From Thermoplasmata archaeon UBA61 (GTDB lineage: Archaea; Thermoplasmatota; Thermoplasmata; Lutacidiplasmatales; UBA184): a DNA stretch of 64,000 nucleotides. Of this stretch, positions 58,077 through 64,000 are shown one piece after another (positions within the stretch are counted from its first letter, which is position 1; every line of letters begins with the position of its first letter). The stretch spans positions 62,001-126,000 of the forward strand of contig DASW01000007.1 of assembly GCA_002503985.1 (NCBI GenBank). The letters run 5' to 3'. The translations under genes and the position numbers were made by a program. Below the pieces are notes generated by a model, which was not told the DNA's origin, searched no databases, and worked only from the letters and a program-made list of their open reading frames with translations.

Positions 58077-59702
58077 ATGATGGATGAAAGAGGAGGTCCC
58101 GAAGAGGACCAGCCGCCGCTGGCCAGCTCGACCTCTCCTACTCCCAAGACCGCCGAAACCTTCGACCGACACTACGCCAACCGCGTCATGCTACTCCTGG
58201 CCGGGGTCGTCCTCGTGGTCCTCTACATCGAGGGGATGCTCCTACCGTCCCTGAACACGATTCAGTTGGACTTCCACGTCGACGCCGCCCAGGTCACGTT
58301 GATCCTATCGGCCTACGCCGCCACGGGCGTAGCGCTCAGCCCGGTGGTCGGCAAGCTCGGGGACATCTACGGGAAGCGGAAGGTCATGATCGTGGTCATG
58401 TTCACCTACGCGGCGTCCGTCTCCGTCACCGGCTTCTCGCCCAACTTCGCTTTCATGGTAGGGGCGCGGACCATCCAGGGCGTCGGCCTGACGATCATGC
58501 CGCTCGGGATGTCGCTCATGCGGGAGGAGTTCCCCCGCGAGATGGTCCCCCGGGCCCAAGGACTCCTGAGCGCTATGTTCGGTATCGGCTTCGCGATCAG
58601 CCTTCCGCTCGGGTCGTGGGTCTCCCAGGATTACGGGTGGCGAACGACCTACCACTCGGCGGTGCCGTTCGTGATCCTCATGGCTGTCTTGGTCTTCCTC
58701 CTGGTCAAGGAGTCCCCGTACCGCCGACCCGACACGCGCGTCGACTATCTCGGGGCGGTATTTCTGGGCCTCAGCCTAGCGGGCATCGTGATCGCCCTTT
58801 CCCAGGGAGAGGCGTGGGGATGGACCTCGCTGATGACCTTGGGCTTCGCCGTGTTCGGGGTGCTCATGGTCGTCCCGTTCGTGGTGGTCGAGAGGAGGTT
58901 GACCGTTCAGAAGCGCGAACCCATCGTCGACCAGCACCTGCTCCGAGAGAGGAACGTGGCGGTCACGAACATCGTCCTGACCGTCGCCGGTCTCGGGATG
59001 TACCTGGCGATGTTCAGTCTGATCTACCAGTTCGAGTACCCAATCGCCTCTGGGGGATACAATGCCTCGTGCACCTCGCTCCTGAACTGCAACTTTCAGA
59101 TCCTCAACGCCGGTATCGATATCCTTCCGTTGGCCGTTGGGATGACCTGCTTCGCCCTGTTCACTAGCTTCGTGGTCTCCCGAGTAGGCATCAAGCCGCT
59201 CGCCCTCGCCGGTGGTCTCATCACGGCCCTAGGTTTCGTCTTGGAGGCCTACGCCCGTACGCTGGGGGTCGCTCTGGGCATCGAGGTGCTCGTCGGGGCC
59301 GGAATGGGCCTTCTCAACGCCTCGATCATCAACCTCCTGATCCTGACCGTGGACCCCAAGGACATGGGCCAGGCCACGGCGATGAACAACGTGTTCCGCA
59401 ACGTGGGAGGCAGCGTGGGCGCTCCCGTCGCCGGTTCGTTCCTCTCCACGTACCTTCTGACCACGGGACCCTTCGCCGGGGTTTTCCCGGCTCACATGGC
59501 GTTCCAGTCCGTCTACTTCCTCGCCGCAGGGATCACTGTGGCCGGGACCGTGACCGTCCTATTCGCTCAGGAAGTTCTCGGGGTCCGTCGGCACGCGAAG
59601 TTTGCCCATCACCCAATGCTACCGCGCAGGGCCTGGAGGGGCCGCGATGCGCCCGCACCGGCGGACCCGACCCCGGCGCCTCTGCTCAGTCGTGGGCCTT
59701 GA
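58077..59702 (+). CDS. MFS transporter, DHA2-like (14 helices)
   Basis: A protein of 541 residues with about 14 hydrophobic helices after a 35-residue polar N-terminus. Motif A reads GKLGDIYGKRKVM in the loop after helix 2, and motif C-like GIGFAISLPLGSW follows. The length and helix count fit the drug:H+ antiporter DHA2 group, which exports drugs or metabolites using the proton gradient. Starts at ATG 58077 or the ATG one codon later. Substrate unknown; it is divergent from the kor-hdr-etf operon. Confidence 0.88.
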   Translation: MMDERGGPEEDQPPLASSTSPTPKTAETFDRHYANRVMLLLAGVVLVVLYIEGMLLPSLNTIQLDFHVDAAQVTLILSAYAATGVALSPVVGKLGDIYGKRKVMIVVMFTYAASVSVTGFSPNFAFMVGARTIQGVGLTIMPLGMSLMREEFPREMVPRAQGLLSAMFGIGFAISLPLGSWVSQDYGWRTTYHSAVPFVILMAVLVFLLVKESPYRRPDTRVDYLGAVFLGLSLAGIVIALSQGEAWGWTSLMTLGFAVFGVLMVVPFVVVERRLTVQKREPIVDQHLLRERNVAVTNIVLTVAGLGMYLAMFSLIYQFEYPIASGGYNASCTSLLNCNFQILNAGIDILPLAVGMTCFALFTSFVVSRVGIKPLALAGGLITALGFVLEAYARTLGVALGIEVLVGAGMGLLNASIINLLILTVDPKDMGQATAMNNVFRNVGGSVGAPVAGSFLSTYLLTTGPFAGVFPAHMAFQSVYFLAAGITVAGTVTVLFAQEVLGVRRHAKFAHHPMLPRRAWRGRDAPAPADPTPAPLLSRGP

Positions 59703-60597
59703 AGAACTCGACGAGCGTCCGCATGAAGGCCGCGCGCTCCTCCCAAAAGGGCACGTGGGAGCTCTCCTCGAAGACCATCTGACGCGCCCCGGGAATGTGG
59801 TCGCGGATCTGGCGCGCGACGTTGGGCGTGACCTCGTCGTATCGGCCGCCGGTGACCAAGGTGGGCACGTGGATTGTGGAGAGGCGGGGTGTGAGGTCGA
59901 TGTCCTTGATCGTTCCCGTGATCGTGAACTCGTTCGGCCCGTTCATCCGCTCGTAGACGTCGGGGTTGGTCTCGGCGAGCGCGCGGGTAAGCTCCGGCGG
60001 GAACACCGGCAGTCGGCAGAGATGACGGTGATAGAACTCGTCCACGGCCTGGAGGTATTCCGGGTGATGGAACTCGCCGAGGCGGCCGTACTTCTCAATG
60101 ACCGCGCGGGTCCCCTCGGGGAGCTCCCCGATCAACCGCCACATCTCGGCAGTGGTGAACGGGACGTCAGCGAGGCCACCGATCGTCACGAGGGTCTTGA
60201 GGTGGTCTTGATGTTGGATCGCGTACGCGAGCGCGAGGAGCCCTCCGTAGCTCGAGCCCACGAGGTGGACCCGGCCGAGGTCGAGCGCTCGGCGCACTCC
60301 CTCGACCTCCTGGACGTTATGCTCGAGCGTGTAGACCGAGGGGTCGGGGGACCGCTCGGACTTCCCGCATCCGACCTGGTCCATGAACACCACGCGATAA
60401 CCGTGGTCCGTCAGGTCGGCGAGAGGGACGAGGTACTCGTGGTGCGCCCCCGGCCCTCCGTGGAGGGCGAGCACCGTGCTCGTGTAGGAAGCGGGTTCGA
60501 ACGTTCGATAGTAGACCCGAAAGCCTGCCGACGCCACGAAGCCCTCGTATTCGCGAACGGTCACGCCCCCGGGAAACGCCCTCGAAGAAAAGGTCAT
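59686..60597 (-). CDS. Proline iminopeptidase-like alpha/beta hydrolase
   Basis: A protein of 303 residues from ATG 60597. S33 family marks: LALHGGPGAHHEYLVPLADL, DQVGCGKSERSPD, nucleophile GSSYGGLLALAYA, acid GRYDEVTP and histidine SSHVPFWEE. Length and motifs resemble the tricorn-interacting factor F1 of Thermoplasma, which removes N-terminal residues from short peptides. The frame is open well upstream, but that part is antisense to the thioesterase gene. Confidence 0.9.
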   Translation of the reverse strand: MTFSSRAFPGGVTVREYEGFVASAGFRVYYRTFEPASYTSTVLALHGGPGAHHEYLVPLADLTDHGYRVVFMDQVGCGKSERSPDPSVYTLEHNVQEVEGVRRALDLGRVHLVGSSYGGLLALAYAIQHQDHLKTLVTIGGLADVPFTTAEMWRLIGELPEGTRAVIEKYGRLGEFHHPEYLQAVDEFYHRHLCRLPVFPPELTRALAETNPDVYERMNGPNEFTITGTIKDIDLTPRLSTIHVPTLVTGGRYDEVTPNVARQIRDHIPGARQMVFEESSHVPFWEERAAFMRTLVEFFKAHD

Positions 60598-60711
60598 GCC
60601 GAGGTGAGAGAAGACGCGAGCTTCGGCGTGTCCGGGAGGCCGGACGGCCTTCCCCCGGCGGGGCTGGCGCGCGAACAGTTCATCATCGAGGGGTCCTCTC
60701 GCTCCTCGTCC

Positions 60712-61194
60712 ATGAAGGCGATTCAGGACTACTATCCGGACGAGCTGGCCCACTGCCTCGGTTGCGGACGGCTGAACGAGCACGGGCACCACCTGCGAAC
60801 CTTCTGGGACGGCGAGACGAGCGAAACTCGGTTCACCCCGCAGCCGTTCCATACGGCCCTCCCCGGGTTCGTGAACGGGGGGTTGCTCGCGTCCCTCATC
60901 GACTGTCACGCGACGGGAACGGCCGCGGCCGCCGCGTACCACGCCGAGGGACGGGAGATGGACACCTTGCCGGCCCATCGGTTCGTCACCGCCTCGCTCC
61001 GGGTCGACTACCTTCGACCGACGCCGCTGGGCCCGGAGCTTCTCCTACGCGGCCACGTCCGCTCGATCTCGGGACGAAAGGTCGTGGTCGAGGTCACCGT
61101 CTCCGTCGGAGGAGAGACCACCGTACGGGGCGAGGTCATCGCGGTCGAGATGCCCGATTCGATGCGGCCACGGCCGACGAGCACCTCCTCGTGA
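60712..61194 (+). CDS. PaaI-family hotdog thioesterase with N-terminal CxxC
   Basis: A protein of 160 residues from ATG 60712. A short HCLGCGRLNEHG segment (CxxC, perhaps metal-binding) precedes the hotdog helix PGFVNGGLLASLIDCHATGT and RFVTASLRVDYLRPTPLGPE. It probably hydrolyses an acyl-CoA. It differs clearly from the other hotdog protein at 15134-15658, which lacks the CxxC. Confidence 0.83.
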   Translation: MKAIQDYYPDELAHCLGCGRLNEHGHHLRTFWDGETSETRFTPQPFHTALPGFVNGGLLASLIDCHATGTAAAAAYHAEGREMDTLPAHRFVTASLRVDYLRPTPLGPELLLRGHVRSISGRKVVVEVTVSVGGETTVRGEVIAVEMPDSMRPRPTSTSS

Positions 61195-61248
61195 CCGGGA
61201 TGGGCCGGGATAGGCAGCGATGAAGTACGCGGGGACGATACGCGTTCC

Positions 61249-62235
61249 ATGAAGCCCCGTCGGCTGGGCCGTGATGGGCCCCTCGTCTCGGCGATCGGTC
61301 TCGGGTGCATGGGCATGTCGCAGTCGTACGGGCGACCCGACGAGGCGGAGGCGGTCGCAACCCTCCATCGGGCCCTCGACCTCGGTATCACCTTCCTCGA
61401 CACCGCCGACGTCTACGGCCCGTTCACGAACGAGGAGCTCGTGGGACGCGCCATCCGAGAACGGCGGGACGAGGTCTTCCTGGCGACCAAGTGCGGGCTG
61501 CTGTCCGACACGAGCGGCGGTCCGATGGGCGTGGACGGAAGCCCGGACCACATCCGCGCGGCGTGCCACGCGAGCTTGCGCCGTCTCGGCGTTCAAACCA
61601 TCGACCTCTACTACCTGCACCGGGTCGACCCCCGCACTCCGATAGAGGAGAGCGTCCGGGCCATGGCGGGCCTGGTCGACGAGGGCAAGGTGCGCTATCT
61701 CGGGCTCTCCGAGGTCTCCCCACGGACGCTCCGGCGAGCCCACGCGGTCCACCCCATCACCGCGGTGCAGAGCGAGTACTCTCTGTGGACCCGAGAGCCC
61801 GAGGCCGGCGTGCTCCCCGCGTGCCGCGAGCTCGGCGTCGGCTTCGTGCCGTTCAGCCCGCTCGGCCGCGGCTTCTTTTCCGGTACGGTTCGCACCCTTG
61901 AGGGACTTCCGGCCAACGACTTCCGTCGTCGGCTCCCCCGCTTCCAAGAGGGGAACCTCGGCGAGAACCTGGGACTGGTCGACCGCCTCGGAACGATCGC
62001 CCGTGAGAAAGGCTGCACACCCGCCCAGCTCGCCCTCGCCTGGCTCCTCGCCCAAGGGGACGACATCGTGCCGATCCCGGGCACCAAGCGCCGGAAGTTC
62101 CTCGAAGAGAACGCGGCGGCCACAGAGGTCTCGCTTTCGGCATCGGACCTCGAGCGCATCGGAGCCGCCATCCCGAAAGGTTCGGTGGCTGGGGACCGCT
62201 ATTCCCCCGAGAGCTTCGCGCTCATCGAACGGTAG
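61249..62235 (+). CDS. Aldo/keto reductase
   Basis: A (beta/alpha)8 NADPH-dependent oxidoreductase of 328 residues. The catalytic tetrad is intact: Asp and Tyr in [20 protein letters not shown], Lys in VFLATKCG, His in [15 protein letters not shown]. The C-terminal cofactor segment [17 protein letters not shown] is also present. It resembles the AKR11/AKR13 (YajO/IolS-like) group. The substrate is unknown. Confidence 0.93.
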   Translation: MKPRRLGRDGPLVSAIGLGCMGMSQSYGRPDEAEAVATLHRALDLGITFLDTADVYGPFTNEELVGRAIRERRDEVFLATKCGLLSDTSGGPMGVDGSPDHIRAACHASLRRLGVQTIDLYYLHRVDPRTPIEESVRAMAGLVDEGKVRYLGLSEVSPRTLRRAHAVHPITAVQSEYSLWTREPEAGVLPACRELGVGFVPFSPLGRGFFSGTVRTLEGLPANDFRRRLPRFQEGNLGENLGLVDRLGTIAREKGCTPAQLALAWLLAQGDDIVPIPGTKRRKFLEENAAATEVSLSASDLERIGAAIPKGSVAGDRYSPESFALIER

Positions 62236-62303
62236 CGCCCGAAACGGGGCCGAGCAGGACCTCGAACCGCGGGTTCAAGTGGGAGGAGGGATGTTCCACC
62301 ACG

Positions 62304-63179
62304 ATGGCCGCCCGCTTCTGTTCCCACTGCGGTAGCCCCCTCGTTGCGAACAGCAGCTTCTGTGCGTCGTGCGGAGCACCGGTCGGCGGCATTCCACCGC
62401 CACCGGCTCCGCCGGGAACTCCCCCTCCGCTGACCTTCCCCGCCCCGCCGCCCTACGCCCCCTACCCCCCGTACGCGTCGGCCTATCCGGCCGCGGGCGG
62501 AGGCCCTCCGCCCTTTGGCGAAGCAGACCGGAATGCGCTATCCCATGTGAGCCTCGCGGCCATTTTGGGGTTGGTCGGCGCCGTGCTCATCATCGTGGTG
62601 CCGCTGTTCACCCCCTTGTTCGCCTTCACGAGTGCCTCGACGGTCGGGTCCGGGACATCCGTCTCCCTGGACCTGTCGGGGCTCTTCCTACTGGCAACCA
62701 CGGGCGCCATAACGCTGGTCTTCACCGTAATCGAGCTCTGGTTCTTCCGACAGGCGTTCGGAACGCTCGCCGTCGGGGATCGACGGTTCTCGACCCCCGC
62801 CACGTTGACCTTGCTCGCCCTCCTCGCCTTGATCATCATCGTCGTGGCAGTGGTTGCCCTGGTCGCGGTCGTGTACCAGGCGATCCTTTGTGCGGGAGTG
62901 GGGAACACCATCACCTCGACCTGCCTCAACGTCGGGGCGGCCTTGGCGATGATTGCCGTGGTGGCCATCGCGGCGATTGTCCTACTGGTAGGATACATCG
63001 GTCTTTTGATCGGGATCTGGCGGCTCGGAACGCGTTACGGACAGGGGATGTTTCAGGCCGGCGCGATCCTTCTCATATTCCCTCTATTGGGAATCGTGGG
63101 GCTCATCCTGATCCTGGTCGCGGCGCGGTCCGTACGCGGAAAGTTCGACAGCACTGCGTACCCGATGACGTTCGGTTGA
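62304..63179 (+). CDS. Zinc-ribbon membrane protein (DUF973-like)
   Basis: A protein of 291 residues. Residues 6-24 form a zinc ribbon (CSHCGSPLVANSSFCASCG), residues 30-70 a Pro/Tyr/Ala-rich linker, and residues 80-285 five hydrophobic helices (for example LAAILGLVGAVLIIVVPLFT and LTLLALLALIIIVVAVVALV). The layout is that of archaeal DUF973-type proteins, whose function is unknown. The start is ATG 62304, 68 bp after the aldo/keto reductase. Confidence 0.78.
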   Translation: MAARFCSHCGSPLVANSSFCASCGAPVGGIPPPPAPPGTPPPLTFPAPPPYAPYPPYASAYPAAGGGPPPFGEADRNALSHVSLAAILGLVGAVLIIVVPLFTPLFAFTSASTVGSGTSVSLDLSGLFLLATTGAITLVFTVIELWFFRQAFGTLAVGDRRFSTPATLTLLALLALIIIVVAVVALVAVVYQAILCAGVGNTITSTCLNVGAALAMIAVVAIAAIVLLVGYIGLLIGIWRLGTRYGQGMFQAGAILLIFPLLGIVGLILILVAARSVRGKFDSTAYPMTFG

Positions 63180-63307
63180 CGTTCTGCCCCCCTCGGGAGT
63201 ACGCGAGCCGTGGTCCATCGAACGAAGTGGATAGCATTCTAGCTCGTTACGCGGCGGTGCGCTCGACCTAATGGGGCTCCCGGCACTTCGACGATCGGGG
63301 GAGATTC

Positions 63308-64000
63308 GTGAAGGCCGCCATCGTTCGGGAGTTCGGGCATCCTCCGTACTACGGGGACTTCGCCGAACCCACGCCGCTACCGGGCGAAACCGTGGTGTCC
63401 GTCACGGCGACGGCGGTAAGTCCTCTCGTTCGAGGACGCGCCTCCGGCGCGCACTACAGCGCGGACTCCACGCTGCCGCTCGTCCCCGGTGTGGACGGCG
63501 TAGGGCGGACCCCGGAAGGGCGACGGGTCTACTTCGGGTTCCCGAGGCCGCCCTTCGGGTCGATGGCCGAGCGGGTGGCGGTATCGGCAGACCGACTGAT
63601 GCCGCTCCCGGACAGCCTGGGCGACGCGACCGCCGCCGCGGCGGCGAACCCGGGCATGTCGTGTTGGGTCCCGCTCACGATTCTCGCTCCGGTCCGCCCG
63701 GGAGAGTCGGTGCTTGTCAACGGCGCCACCGGCGCTGCGGGGCGGATGGCGGTCCAGGTCGCGAAGCACCTCGGCGCGCGGAAGGTGATCGCGACCGGGC
63801 GCGACGAGGCGAAGCTCCGAACGCTACCGGAGCTGGGCGCGGACGTCGTCCTCTCCCTGGGCCAGAGCGCCGAGTCGCTGCGCGAGGCGGTGCGGAAGGA
63901 GGCGCGCGAATGCGAGGTCGGCGTCGTGCTCGATTACCTGTGGGGCCCGCCCGCGGAGACGATCCTCTCTGCGCTCGGGGGACCGGGCGCGCCCCGAGGA
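63308..64000 (+). CDS. Quinone oxidoreductase/zinc-less alcohol dehydrogenase family, truncated by window edge
   Basis: Starts at GTG 63308 (MKAAIVREFGHPPYYGDFAE) and runs off the end (231 residues visible). The N-terminal GroES-like domain is followed by the NADPH Rossmann site VNGATGAAGRMAVQVAKHLG and a following VIATGRDEAKL. There is no catalytic zinc Cys/His set, so it belongs to the MDR quinone-oxidoreductase side of the family. The C-terminus is missing. Confidence 0.85.
   Translation, partial: MKAAIVREFGHPPYYGDFAEPTPLPGETVVSVTATAVSPLVRGRASGAHYSADSTLPLVPGVDGVGRTPEGRRVYFGFPRPPFGSMAERVAVSADRLMPLPDSLGDATAAAAANPGMSCWVPLTILAPVRPGESVLVNGATGAAGRMAVQVAKHLGARKVIATGRDEAKLRTLPELGADVVLSLGQSAESLREAVRKEARECEVGVVLDYLWGPPAETILSALGGPGAPRG

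Noticed and set aside
1..64000. CRISPR array or restriction/defence island
   Set aside because: No regularly spaced repeats were seen, and the only related gene is the solitary DNA methyltransferase.

Overview
The window is high-GC archaeal chromosome. Archaeal markers are ribosomal protein eS1, RNA polymerase subunit K (RpoK), DUF357 and translin-family proteins, archaeal-type UMP kinase, two tRNA genes with introns next to the anticodon, leaderless genes behind TATA boxes, and KorDABG-type ferredoxin oxidoreductase. A 5S rRNA gene standing alone, GspE/TadC-type filament genes, a heme O synthase (CtaB) and a large Hdr/Etf/KOR block suggest an aerobic or microaerobic, heterotrophic member of the Thermoplasmatota or a relative. 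That placement is inference; no marker here is decisive.

Layout. 1-9.4 kb: a truncated membrane protein divergent from ctaB, then a Nudix hydrolase, a DUF885 peptidase, an FMN-dependent hydroxyacid oxidase, an alpha/beta hydrolase, an A-type-carrier/MIP18 fusion, a methyltransferase and an orphan protein. 9.4-19.5 kb: housekeeping genes, namely rpoK, MTA phosphorylase, translin and DUF357; transaldolase plus split transketolase and ribose-5-phosphate isomerase (non-oxidative pentose phosphate pathway); endonuclease IV; 5S rRNA; a mevalonate-pathway decarboxylase; UMP kinase and adenylate kinase. 19.5-26.6 kb: tRNA-Tyr and tRNA-Gly, then a type IV filament/secretion operon with two ATPases and two TadC-like membrane proteins. 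26.6-32.4 kb: an orphan DNA methyltransferase, a coiled-coil protein, a MoxR-like ATPase/VWA pair, eS1 and an intron-containing tRNA-Met.

32.4-37.3 kb looks like an integrated island. A 15-bp piece of the tRNA-Met 3' end is repeated at 37256-37270, and a second, slightly changed T-arm/acceptor copy lies 92 bp behind the tRNA. Inside are arsR-arsM-arsC-acr3 with a palindromic operator, and an orphan NqrB/RnfD-like flavoprotein. No integrase is visible. 37.3-40.8 kb holds DedA, small membrane or secreted proteins and a KaiC-like protein with a degenerate P-loop.

The most interesting part is 40.8-57.9 kb, where two convergent operons encode two heterodisulfide-reductase-like complexes. The plus-strand operon is dsrE-arsR-tusA-mvhD-hdrA(with an inserted NfnL/GltD-like NAD(P)H module)-hdrA2-wHTH-hdrC-hdrB. 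The minus-strand operon is korD-korA-korB-korG-hdrA/hdrA2/mvhD (one 1134-residue chain)-hdrCB (one chain)-etfA-etfB. The same electron-transfer parts are separate genes in one operon and fused in the other. One complex appears wired to sulfur carriers and NAD(P)H, the other to 2-oxoacid oxidation through ferredoxin and to an electron-transferring flavoprotein. 57.9-64 kb: a DHA2-type MFS exporter, an iminopeptidase-like hydrolase, a thioesterase, an aldo/keto reductase, a zinc-ribbon membrane protein and a truncated quinone-oxidoreductase-like dehydrogenase.
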